From contig CADBKZ010000013.1 of assembly GCA_902795355.1 (NCBI GenBank), positions 1 through 43,767 of the forward strand: a stretch of 43,767 nt of DNA. The letters are read 5' to 3'. The position numbers and the translations under genes are program-made. Shown here in pieces: positions 37,057 to 43,767 of this stretch. Under the pieces are notes generated by a model. The model was not told where the DNA came from. It ran no database searches and was given only the letters and a program-made list of their open reading frames with translations. Within the stretch, counting starts at the first letter, position 1, and each line of letters starts with the position of its first letter. Origin of the DNA: an uncultured Ruminococcus sp. Its GTDB lineage: Bacteria; Bacillota; Clostridia; Oscillospirales; CAG-272.

Positions 37057-37103
37057 CGCCAAACAGGGCGGGATCCCTTTGAAGGATCCCGCCCTGTTTG
37101 GCG
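37057..37103. repeat. Perfect 20-bp-arm hairpin at the island edge
   Basis: CGCCAAACAGGGCGGGATCC (37057-37076) and its exact complement (37084-37103) flank a 7-nt loop. On the minus strand it follows the HEPN gene by about 160 bp and lies upstream of the MFS promoter. The run after it (ATATTCCTTTTC) is only weakly T-rich. It may be the terminator of the HNH-HEPN operon, or a repeat element. Confidence 0.65.
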
Positions 37104-37264
37104 ACGTGCAGGGGTTAAAATCTGAACTCTGCCATCGAGGTATGAACTTGGGCCGCCGTATGCCCCCGACGAATGGGAGCGTGCGCCGCCCGCTGGCGGA
37201 GAGATAGTAACGTAAATCGAATTTTCGGGAATTAACCATCTTTCCTTTTTAGTATTCTTCTGTA

Positions 37265-37720
37265 TTAAAACTGCGCAAAAGGCGATATTTCTGCTATAAA
37301 ATGAATTAGATTTTCAAAACTTTCTTTTGTCCAAAATCTAGGGTGCATATAGCCGTGAACAGTGCTGTTTCTGTTGTCACCGCTATCTTCTTCTGAAGAA
37401 TTATCAAAATACCGTTTTGCACGCTGTAATAATTCGATAAAAGTTACATCCGCTTGGTTTTCTTTTTCTGCTAATTCAATTAAACGAAGACCGACTTTTC
37501 GATAATTACGTTTATTATGATTTTCATCATACAAGGTTCTTCCATATTCCGATGTCCTGCTTCTTATCATTTCTTCCAAATATGAAAAAGCAAATGGGGT
37601 TAGAACTGAATAGGCACTGGGAAATGCTGTGTAAATATCTCTGACGACATCCCAATCTGGTGCCCAATTCCAAAAATGAGCATTTTGAATTATAATATCG
37701 AAATCTTTATTTATAGTCAT
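37265..37720 (-). CDS. Small HEPN-like protein (candidate RNase)
   Basis: 151 residues, no signal peptide or membrane helix. The C-terminal part carries NRNSTVHGYMHPRFWTKESF: Arg117-Asn118-x3-His122, the RN-x3-H form of the HEPN Rx4-6H catalytic motif, followed by a predicted helix (ENLIHFIAEI) as in HEPN folds. An acidic helix (AFSYLEEMIRSRTSEYG) occurs earlier. HEPN proteins are often RNases in toxin-antitoxin, abortive-infection and CRISPR systems. The RNase role here is inference. The next gene upstream encodes an HNH endonuclease. The frame is open to a GTG at 37774 overlapping the HNH stop; I prefer the ATG at 37720, though neither start has a strong ribosome binding site. AT-rich, unlike the flanking genome. 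Confidence 0.6.
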   Translation of the reverse strand: MTINKDFDIIIQNAHFWNWAPDWDVVRDIYTAFPSAYSVLTPFAFSYLEEMIRSRTSEYGRTLYDENHNKRNYRKVGLRLIELAEKENQADVTFIELLQRAKRYFDNSSEEDSGDNRNSTVHGYMHPRFWTKESFENLIHFIAEISPFAQF

Positions 37721-37773
37721 ATTTAAGTTTCTTTTATAACTGCTTTTATTCAAATTAATGTTGAAAAAAAGCA

Positions 37774-39033
37774 CTATTTACTTGTAATATCTATCATTTT
37801 TAAGAAAATTACAAAAGGTTCTTTCCAATCATCATAAAACCTTAAAATCGTTGAAGATGATGGCAAATAAAGCGATGACAACTGTTTTGCTGACGAGGGA
37901 ATGGGATTGCCCTCTTTTAAGTATGATAGGATAGATTCATCTACTTCTTGTTTTGTATATTTGGCTTTTTTATTCTTTATGATTGTTATTTTTGTTGCTT
38001 TCACAAATACGTCAAAAGAGCCGAATCTGCTTATAATCACAGATTGACTATATGGAAAAATTTCTAAAAACGCCGCTCTGTCTGTAAAAGTTGCACCATA
38101 TCTCTCGGTTATCTCTTTTGCAGTTTTTAATAGTTCTTCTTTGGAAACGAATTGCTGCGGTTTAGATATATCCGAACCTATTTCTTCTTGGAATTTTTGC
38201 ATACTACCATAAAAATTATATATTACTTTGGCAGTGGGCAATCCGTTTTCTTTGCGTAAATCTTTTAATGTGATTTTACTATGCGTTTCCAAATACTTAC
38301 GACAAGCAATTATGACTCTTTCTTTCGACCACAATTCATAATTTAACGCTAAACCAAGAGCATTTTTTACATCACTAAAATTTTTGTATTCAGGGAAATA
38401 TGACAAAATACAAGGAAGAGATGGTAGTCCATTTGCTTTTGTCAAATCGGCTTGCTTAAACTCGGGATTGGTTTTAGAGTATTCTACCAATGTATCCCAT
38501 ATACGTTCTCTATCCCAAATAATATCGGCTTTAAGTCCGAATGCCAACTTTAATTCATTCATAGAGCCATAATACTTTTTGACATACGCTATGGATGGCA
38601 AACCATTTTTATCTCTCGTAAAATCGACCTTTTTAATATCACCATTTTTCTTTATAAATGCACCTACAATCGAATCAAATCTTTCTTTTGTCGTTTTTTT
38701 ACTGTCAGTTGATGCTTGTTCTGTTGTGGGAATTGAACTTAAATCAGTATCGACAGCAATACCTGCCATAAATCTTTTTGCTTTTTCTTCCATCATAAAA
38801 TCGTGTAATTCTTTATCGCTTTTCGAAAGATTGCAAGCAGTACACAAAATTTGACAATTATCTAATGTGGATTTTCCACCTTTTGCGTATGCAATTATAT
38901 GGTCAAAATGACATTCCGATTTGGAAACAAGATTTTTTCCACAGATAGCACATTTGATTTGTCCATTATTTTTTTCTAAATTAGCCAAAACCGCTTGGTA
39001 TTGTACACTGTCAGAGAAAAGTCTATCACTCAT
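37774..39033 (-). CDS. HNH endonuclease with homing-endonuclease-associated repeats
   Basis: 419 residues. The N-terminus is a zinc-type HNH nuclease: Cys28 and Cys31 (CAIC), the FDHI core (Asp44, His45) in CHFDHIIAYAKGGKST, Asn59 and Cys64/Cys67 (CTAC). From about 120 come five imperfect repeats of 50-60 residues with the core NGLPS...Y..YGS...L..AFGL (142-168, 200-229, 262-286, 317-348 and a weak one near 377-415). This is the homing-endonuclease-associated repeat (HNH repeat), likely used to bind DNA. All visible catalytic residues are present. It heads an operon with a HEPN-like gene. Start 39033 has a GAGG site 7 nt upstream and a perfect promoter. AT-rich, probably acquired. It may be a homing, defence or host-DNA targeting nuclease. 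Confidence 0.85.
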   Translation of the reverse strand: MSDRLFSDSVQYQAVLANLEKNNGQIKCAICGKNLVSKSECHFDHIIAYAKGGKSTLDNCQILCTACNLSKSDKELHDFMMEEKAKRFMAGIAVDTDLSSIPTTEQASTDSKKTTKERFDSIVGAFIKKNGDIKKVDFTRDKNGLPSIAYVKKYYGSMNELKLAFGLKADIIWDRERIWDTLVEYSKTNPEFKQADLTKANGLPSLPCILSYFPEYKNFSDVKNALGLALNYELWSKERVIIACRKYLETHSKITLKDLRKENGLPTAKVIYNFYGSMQKFQEEIGSDISKPQQFVSKEELLKTAKEITERYGATFTDRAAFLEIFPYSQSVIISRFGSFDVFVKATKITIIKNKKAKYTKQEVDESILSYLKEGNPIPSSAKQLSSLYLPSSSTILRFYDDWKEPFVIFLKMIDITSK

Positions 39034-39087
39034 AATTAAACCTCATTTGTAATGTTGGAATATATTTTGTAGAATCTTATATAAAAC

Positions 39088-39116
39088 ATTATAAACTTTG
39101 TCAAACAAATTGTCAA
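39088..39116 (-). promoter_or_regulatory. Perfect consensus promoter of the HNH-HEPN operon
   Basis: On the minus strand TTGACA (39111-39116), exactly 17 bp, then TATAAT (39088-39093). This is the strongest sigma-A promoter in the window. It gives a leader of about 48 nt. Confidence 0.9.
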
Positions 39117-39167
39117 GGGCATTCTGAAATTTTTACGGTAATACAGTTAAACCATATTTGGCACTAT

Positions 39168-39223
39168 GGCGGGTGCTTGACATATACAAGCGCGTCGCTA
39201 CGCTCCGCGGTCAAGCACCCGCC
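39168..39223. repeat. 14-bp inverted repeat in the island
   Basis: GGCGGGTGCTTGAC (39168-39181) and GTCAAGCACCCGCC (39210-39223) are exact complements separated by 28 bp with a GC-rich interior. This is much richer in GC than the AT-rich surroundings. It lies upstream of the HNH promoter, so it could be an operator, the end of a lost element, or a structured RNA. Confidence 0.5.
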
Positions 39224-39341
39224 AAAAACCAAAACAACACGGTAAAATGAAACGCTCAAAGCCAAGCGGATCGGGGTGGCTTTTGGTTGCAATTATCCGT
39301 GTTCACTTTATTATTCTAACGCCGAAATAGTCGTTATAAAA

Positions 39342-39384
39342 GAATAATACGAACTCCGAATTGTTCTCGGTGTTCGTATTATTC
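39342..39384 (-). terminator. Probable terminator after the DUF4143 remnant
   Basis: GAATAATACGAACTCCGA (39342-39359) pairs with TCGGTGTTCGTATTATTC (39367-39384) at 17 of 18 positions. On the minus strand it is followed by TTTT. It lies 72 bp past the remnant's stop. Confidence 0.6.
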
Positions 39385-39455
39385 CCTCTTGGCGGAGCGC
39401 GTGGCGCTCTGATTGAACTTTGGATCGACTTTTAACAGGTTTCCCTCTTCATCGT

Positions 39456-39806
39456 TCAATAATCAATACTTTTCTCATCGAATAAAAAGTCGTAAATGCT
39501 CATTGTAACAATGCCGGTTTCGTCGCGTTTACGTTTGATATCATCCTTGACGATAATTATTTTTTTGAAGAAGTCCTTAATGTTCATCAGGGACTTCTTT
39601 TCTTGTTCTTGCTTTTCTTCGGTGTCCATCGCAAATGCCGATTGGATATAGAATTTATTGTTTCCGCGATTGGCAATGAAGTCTACCTCGTAATAGTTGC
39701 GGACGACTTTGCCTTCTTCGTTGCGCTTGGCGACTTCAACAATGCCAACATCTACTGAAAAACCGCGTTTGAGGAGTTCGAGATTCTTTTCAGATTCATT
39801 CAACAT
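39456..39806 (-). pseudogene. DUF4143 ATPase, C-terminal remnant
   Basis: 116 codons that match the end of clostridial AAA ATPases with a DUF4143 tail: LLKRGFSVDVGIVEV, YYEVDFIANRGNNKFYIQSA, then KKSLMNIKDFFKKIIIVKDD and MSIYDFLFD near the end. The ATPase domain that should precede this by about 300 residues is missing: there is no upstream continuation, and the esterase stop codon lies 25 bp beyond the ATG. Such ATPases are frequent cargo of accessory regions. The remnant is likely non-functional. Confidence 0.7.
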
Positions 39807-39831
39807 TTCCCTGTTCTGCTCCTGTCAAATG

Positions 39832-41193
39832 TTATCTGCTTGCCAAAGACTGAGCATACAACCAATTATATATATCGGAATTTGTGCTCACATAATCGTT
39901 CCAAACTCTCATGGTATGCCCTTCGCCTTTCAGCTCGGTGTATTTTATTTTAGTGCCTCCGGCGGCCTTTATGGCGGCGACAACCTCACGCGTGGCCGAG
40001 GTAGGTACCGTCACATCCTCCTCACCGTGAACCGTCCAGATAGGGACATCCTTCAATACGCTCGCCATAGCGGGATCTGCCGCTCCGCATATCGGAACAC
40101 CGCCCGCAAACACATCGGAATGTCTCATCAGAAGATCCCACCCGGCAATTCCGCCCATGGAAAGCCCTGTTACATAAAATCTGTTTCTATCCACGGAAAA
40201 TTCATTGGCGACACTTTCAAGTATTTCCATAACGCATTTAAGCTCATTGGACTCGGGGGTATTTTCCACACTGTAATTTCCGTTTTCCCAGATCATATCC
40301 ACCCATTTTTCTCCGCTCGGACACTGAGGCGCTATTACAATCGACTGCTCTACGGGCGAATTTTCAAGATCCATCAGATTGTGAAGCATATATCTGAGCT
40401 GATCCTGATTATCTACGCCTCTCTGCCCTGCTCCGTGCATCAGAAGAAGTACGGGATACTCCTTTTCACTACTGTAATCAAAAGGAACGTACAATCTGTA
40501 ATTCAGGCGGTCGCCTCTCGTACTCTCATACTTTCTCGTTTCAAACACCTGATAGATCATTTCGGGAGTGCATTTCCCTCCGCCCTTTTCGCGTAAGTAT
40601 TCAATATAAGACTTTCGGGACAGCTCAGAGTTGCTTTGAACAATACTGTTATCGGCGGTAAGAGTGAGCTTTCCGTTTTTGATCTTTGAGATCATCTCAT
40701 TGAAAAAATAATCCAACATATATCTTGTGGAAACCTCGTTGGTCGCCAACAGCAACACCCCGTCCTGATTGATTTCAATGGCAAAGTCGTTTTCGCCCAT
40801 CAGCTTATCTTTAAGTCGGAGAGCTTGCTCTCGAACCTCTCCGATAACGATCTCGTGTTCATATGTATTGTTGGTTGTGCCGACATCCTTGCAGTTAAAT
40901 TTTACACCGTAATCGTTGTAAATTTTTTTGACCATATCCTTTACTGCCGTTTGGGTCACGTCGGCACTGCCGTCGTACACGATCACATAATCTGTTTTCT
41001 GGTTTTCCACAAGAGTAAGCTCCATCATTTCTTTATCATCTGCAATCTCCGTTGCGCGTGTATGTTCTGCAATTTTCTCGGTAGTCTGCGGCTGCGCCGA
41101 TAATAACACATTGGCATTTTGATTTGCACACGCCGCACTTACACAAGCAGTAACAAATATCAATCCAACATACAAAATCCTCTTCAATCCCAT
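39832..41193 (-). CDS. Lipoprotein serine hydrolase/esterase with unknown N-terminal domain
   Basis: 453 residues. A signal peptide ends at the lipobox VTAC (Cys17; Cys22 is an alternative), so the protein should be anchored outside the membrane. The region at about 65-185 is a separate domain (DYVIVYDGSADVTQTAVKDM, HEIVIGEVREQALRLKD) that I do not recognise with certainty; it recalls the N-terminal domain of some alpha-glucuronidase-type enzymes, where IVIGE also occurs. The C-terminal 230 residues are an alpha/beta hydrolase: LYVPFDYSSEKEYPVLLLMH, nucleophile motif GLSMGG, an Asp in HGEEDVTVP and a His in GEGHTMRV. This resembles esterase/feruloyl-esterase or prolyl-oligopeptidase-like enzymes acting on glycans. 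An AGGGTG site precedes the ATG at 41193. Confidence 0.82.
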   Translation of the reverse strand: MGLKRILYVGLIFVTACVSAACANQNANVLLSAQPQTTEKIAEHTRATEIADDKEMMELTLVENQKTDYVIVYDGSADVTQTAVKDMVKKIYNDYGVKFNCKDVGTTNNTYEHEIVIGEVREQALRLKDKLMGENDFAIEINQDGVLLLATNEVSTRYMLDYFFNEMISKIKNGKLTLTADNSIVQSNSELSRKSYIEYLREKGGGKCTPEMIYQVFETRKYESTRGDRLNYRLYVPFDYSSEKEYPVLLLMHGAGQRGVDNQDQLRYMLHNLMDLENSPVEQSIVIAPQCPSGEKWVDMIWENGNYSVENTPESNELKCVMEILESVANEFSVDRNRFYVTGLSMGGIAGWDLLMRHSDVFAGGVPICGAADPAMASVLKDVPIWTVHGEEDVTVPTSATREVVAAIKAAGGTKIKYTELKGEGHTMRVWNDYVSTNSDIYNWLYAQSLASR

Positions 41194-41310
41194 AATTGCA
41201 CCCTAGATTTGTATTTTCGGAAAGCAAAGCAATATCATCCAAATATGTGCAAATCGTCGATTTTTCTACATTTTGAGCAAATATAATCAAAAGCCCTGCC
41301 TTCCGGTATT

Positions 41311-41339
41311 ATTATACCATAGTTTAGAACTTTTGTAAA
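41311..41339 (-). promoter_or_regulatory. Promoter of the esterase gene, inside the broken excisionase
   Basis: On the minus strand TTTACA (41334-41339), 17 bp, then TATAAT (41311-41316) with a TGG extended -10. It overlaps the 3' end of the excisionase remnant. Leader about 110 nt. Confidence 0.75.
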
Positions 41340-41605
41340 CCCAGCAAAACACGCAAAAATCTGTAAAAAAAGCCAAAGTATTTATAGAAATCAAAGTGCA
41401 TGGTATCACAAAAACGCAGAGAAAACAATTCTCGGGACATTATGCTCGATGATGATACTGTCAAAGATTCGCACATTTTCTCCCCGTAAAGGCCGTGATA
41501 GAACACGTCCCCGCCCGCACGGGAGATGCCGAGGACATCCGCCACTTGCAGGCCGGTCAGGTTCATGGGCAGTTCTTCATAATTGTGATAAATAGATTTC
41601 TTCAA
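41324..41605 (-). pseudogene. Excisionase/HTH DNA-binding protein remnant of a mobile element
   Basis: The first 31 codons are typical of small winged-HTH excisionase-like proteins of clostridial elements: SIYHNYEELPMNLTGLQVAD then VLGISRAGG, where the family normally continues 'YELMHS' with a Gly/Pro-rich wing. From codon 32 the sequence loses all likeness (GDVFYHGLYGEKMCESLTVS), so it is truncated or frameshifted. The start is a TTG at 41605 with an AAAGGAG site, as is common in this family. No integrase remains in the window. Confidence 0.65.
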
Positions 41606-41729
41606 ATGGTTTCTCCTTTGTTAATTGATTTTGCTTGACTTTTTTCGTTGCTGAACATTGGTTTACGCTACTTCCATTTCATAGGGATCTCCTCTCGATA
41701 AGAATATGTAACCAAGGGAAAAAGAAAAG

Positions 41730-41750
41730 ACCTGCATCGTGAATGCAGAT
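41730..41750 (-). terminator. Small hairpin with T-rich tail upstream of the excisionase remnant
   Basis: ACCTGCAT (41730-41737) and ATGCAGAT (41743-41750) pair with one wobble around a 5-nt loop. On the minus strand CTTTTCTTTTT follows. It could terminate or attenuate transcription into the excisionase remnant. Confidence 0.45.
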
Positions 41751-41843
41751 CGAAGGTTATGGTTGATACGCGCTCGTATCCCTTGTTCTTTCGCGCGTTG
41801 TTTGCGTTCTCACCTCCGTTTGCTCAGTCATTTAGATATAGTT

Positions 41844-41882
41844 ATCCCGTAGTCGTTCGTTTTGCCTGTTCCTCTACGGGAT
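41844..41882. repeat. 9-bp inverted repeat in the gene-free stretch
   Basis: ATCCCGTAG (41844-41852) and CTACGGGAT (41874-41882) are exact complements separated by 21 bp. The plus strand then reads TGATTTTT. It could be a weak terminator, a transfer-origin-like repeat or a protein site. Confidence 0.35.
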
Positions 41883-42014
41883 TGATTTTTGGGCGTAGAA
41901 AAAAGACCCATGCGGTTATACGCACGCGCCTTTGCCCTTTATGACTCAAATATAGGCAACCCTACCCCGATATGGGGAACATAGGGGGTTTGTTCGGAAT
42001 TTTGTCGAATCAAA

Positions 42015-42051
42015 AAGAGCCGCTTGATCCTTGTGGGATCAAGCGGCTCTT
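42015..42051 (-). terminator. Intrinsic terminator after fucI
   Basis: AAGAGCCGCTTGATCC (42015-42030) pairs exactly with 42036-42051 around a 5-nt loop. On the minus strand it runs into TTTTTGATTC, 64 bp past the fucI stop. Confidence 0.85.
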
Positions 42052-42114
42052 GAAAGTCATTTAATCATGTTTTAGGCGATGTTTCAACCAGTCCATCTTT
42101 TCATTTTGTTTCTG

Positions 42115-43767
42115 TCAGTTCTTCTGGAATCTTGCCCCGTAAGTGGCGCAAGCGCGGTAGTCGGCGCCTTCCGGATCGCTCCCGAACATTCCCCAAACGG
42201 CGGGACGGAAGATTTTTTCAACCGGAATGTTATGCATACACACGGGGATGCGGAGCATGGAGCAGAGGGTGATCAGGTCGGCTCCGATATGCCCATAGGA
42301 AATGGCTCCGTGGTTCGCGCCCCAATGGTTCATCACATCGTAGGCGGTCTTAAAGGGACTGCCTTCTTTGCCGTCGCAGCGCGGGGCGAACCAGGTGCAG
42401 GGCCATGTATAGTCGGTGCGCTTCCAGAGAATATCGTTGACGTCTTTCGGCAGTTTCACGGTCCACCCCTCGGCGATTTGCAGGACGGGACCCAGACCCT
42501 TGACGATGTTCAACCGAATCATCGTGCAGGGCATCTCGGCCTCGGTGACGAAATGCGAGGAGAACCCGCCGCCGCGGAAATAGCCGTTGTCGGCGGCGCA
42601 CCAATCGGTGGCGGCGAGAATGGCTTTGCGGTCGGCGTCGGTCGTTTCATAGAAGGGTTTGACGGTGGCGTTTCCGTTTTCGTCGGTGGATTTGCCGCAG
42701 TATTCAAGCGCGGCGGCGCCGGAGTTGATTAAGTGAATGAAACCGTCGGCCTCCTTCGCCTTGCCCTCGATCTCGTAGCCCGTGGCTTTCTTCACCGCGT
42801 CTCCCGACCAATAGGTGCGGACATCGGCAAAGAGCTGGGCACGGTTGGTCAATTGTTTCATCAGGAGCATGGAAACGCCGTTGAGCGTATCGTTCTCGGT
42901 GGCGACCACGAACGGTTCTCTTGCTCCGTTCCAATCGAAGGATGTATTGCAGATCGCCTCGGTAAAGTCGGCGTTGGGGAGATAATCCGTCCACTGCCGC
43001 TGCCCTTGGAAGCCCGCCGCGATGGCGTTGTGACCCACCATTTCTTCCTCGTTGCCTGTGGGGAGCGCGTCGTTGCCCGCCATCAGATCCTGAACGATCA
43101 AAGCGCACTTGACGGTGAATTCCCAATCCTTTGCTTTCTGTTCGGGCGATTTCTTGATAACCTCGTCCACCGATTCCACACGCATGCCGAGGTAGTCCTC
43201 GAAGAAATCGGGATTGATGGTGGAACCCGCAATACCCATACAGATGGAGCCGATTTGCAGGTAGGACTTGCCTTCCATGGTCACGGCGGCGATGGCGGCG
43301 CGACCGAACCGGAGCAGTTTTTCTTTCACATCTTCGGGAATTTCGGTTTCGTCGGCGTTCTGCACGTCATGCCCGTAGATGCCGAAAGCGGGCAGACCTT
43401 TCTGGGCATGGGCGGCGAGGACAGCGGCGAGATAGACCGCGCCGGGACGCTCGGTGCCGTTGAAGCCCCAAACGGCTTTGATGGTGTTCGGATCCATATC
43501 CATGGTTTCGGAGCCGTAGCACCAGCAGGGCGTGACCGAAAGCGTGACGGCGACCTTTTCGCGCTTGAACTTTTCGGCGCAGGCGGCGGTTTCGCCCACT
43601 CTACCGATGGTGGTATCCGAGATGACCACGCGGACGGGCGTGCCGTCGGTATATTTCAGATTTTCCTCAAAGAGTTTCTTGGCGGCTATCGCCATGCCCA
43701 TGGTCTGTTCTTCGAGCGACTCGCGGACGCCCAGCGCCCCGCGGCGCGCGTCGATGATGGGGCGGAT
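42115..43767 (-). CDS. fucI: L-fucose isomerase (5' end outside the window)
   Basis: At least 550 residues are present. The frame stays open through 43767, adding 22 codons ([20 protein letters not shown] and so on) before the internal MGMAIAAKK, so the true start lies just beyond the window. Family segments include [70 protein letters not shown] and [18 protein letters not shown]. The enzyme interconverts L-fucose and L-fuculose with a manganese ion held by Glu, Asp and His residues, the first step of fucose breakdown; D-arabinose is an alternative substrate. Cytoplasmic. It suggests use of mucin or plant fucosides. The partner genes fucK and fucA are not in the window. Confidence 0.95.
   Translation of the reverse strand: MRPIIDARRGALGVRESLEEQTMGMAIAAKKLFEENLKYTDGTPVRVVISDTTIGRVGETAACAEKFKREKVAVTLSVTPCWCYGSETMDMDPNTIKAVWGFNGTERPGAVYLAAVLAAHAQKGLPAFGIYGHDVQNADETEIPEDVKEKLLRFGRAAIAAVTMEGKSYLQIGSICMGIAGSTINPDFFEDYLGMRVESVDEVIKKSPEQKAKDWEFTVKCALIVQDLMAGNDALPTGNEEEMVGHNAIAAGFQGQRQWTDYLPNADFTEAICNTSFDWNGAREPFVVATENDTLNGVSMLLMKQLTNRAQLFADVRTYWSGDAVKKATGYEIEGKAKEADGFIHLINSGAAALEYCGKSTDENGNATVKPFYETTDADRKAILAATDWCAADNGYFRGGGFSSHFVTEAEMPCTMIRLNIVKGLGPVLQIAEGWTVKLPKDVNDILWKRTDYTWPCTWFAPRCDGKEGSPFKTAYDVMNHWGANHGAISYGHIGADLITLCSMLRIPVCMHNIPVEKIFRPAVWGMFGSDPEGADYRACATYGARFQKN

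Larger units (their letters stand above)
36924..37264. other. Intergenic region MFS / HEPN operon
   Basis: This 341-bp stretch holds the MFS promoter and a 20-bp-arm hairpin (both listed) and then 37104-37264, which has no gene I trust. The base composition falls from GC-rich to AT-rich near 37200, so the accessory island probably begins there. Confidence 0.6.
39034..39455. other. Intergenic region with inverted repeats in the accessory island
   Basis: This 422-bp stretch holds the HNH promoter, a 14-bp inverted repeat (39168-39223) and a hairpin terminator (39342-39384). Apart from these I see no gene; the stretch between about 39224 and 39330 shows no recognised feature. Confidence 0.6.
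41606..42114. other. Gene-free 509-bp stretch upstream of the excisionase remnant
   Basis: It holds, read on the minus strand, the fucI terminator, a 9-bp inverted repeat (41844-41882), a small hairpin (41730-41750) followed by CTTTTCTTTTT, and a 4-codon reading frame (41668-41682, MKWK) behind a GAGGAG site. The last two together look like the leader of a mobile-element gene. I see no protein gene here. Confidence 0.55.

Noticed and set aside
36916..37239. A 107-codon minus-strand frame over the MFS leader and the hairpin
   Set aside because: It translates the hairpin and the promoter region, overlaps the MFS start, and has no convincing start signal.
37265..39033. CRISPR array or Cas genes near the HEPN-like gene
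   Set aside because: No direct repeats with regular spacers and no Cas domains; the inverted repeats are single.
41759..41944. A 61-codon plus-strand frame in the gene-free stretch
   Set aside because: No ribosome binding site, no similarity, and composition like noncoding DNA.

Overview
The window looks like chromosomal DNA of a spore-forming, GC-rich member of the Firmicutes, class Clostridia, probably a gut anaerobe. The evidence is a GerA-type germination-receptor operon, a groES-groEL operon behind a CIRCE operator, AGGAGG-like ribosome binding sites on nearly every gene, sigma-A promoters with 17-bp spacers, a TnpV-type transposon protein, and sugar genes suited to host or plant glycans (L-fucose isomerase, a GH109-like Gfo/Idh/MocA protein, an MFS symporter). 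No rRNA, tRNA or CRISPR array was seen.

Layout. 1-1300: gene debris (AraC-type and solute-binding-protein fragments facing each other) and a lone tnpV between two hairpins. 1313-7529: a two-gene minus-strand signalling operon, a PAS/kinase/double-receiver protein translationally coupled to an amino-acid-permease/kinase/receiver fusion. 7530-9300: a 162-bp MITE-like element with a TTTA duplication, then a Gfo/Idh/MocA gene with a near-consensus promoter and terminator. 9385-11430: groES-groEL with CIRCE. 11582-15990: an AGCS alanine/glycine:cation symporter converging on a gerA-gerC-gerB operon with a possible sigma-G/F promoter. 16027-26162: a secA-led operon with two unknown membrane proteins and an ABC exporter / DUF1854 / ABC exporter set. 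26470-33909: housekeeping and small operons (trmL, a short MutS-like ATPase, a YitT protein, DUF3737-PatB-DUF5131). 33963-36923: a DUF7662 protein, then an MFS transporter with a glycerophosphodiesterase.

37210-42060 is an AT-rich accessory island unlike its surroundings. It carries a two-gene operon, driven by a perfect consensus promoter, for an HNH endonuclease with homing-endonuclease-type repeats and a small protein with an RN-x3-H HEPN RNase motif. It also holds a decayed DUF4143 ATPase tail, a lipoprotein esterase and a broken excisionase. The window ends inside fucI.

The best candidates for something undescribed are the HNH-repeat/HEPN pair (possible defence or toxin module), the permease-kinase-receiver fusion with its coupled hybrid kinase, and the secA-linked ABC/DUF1854/ABC exporter whose ABC subunits carry extra N-terminal domains. 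Function for all three is inferred from domains and context only.
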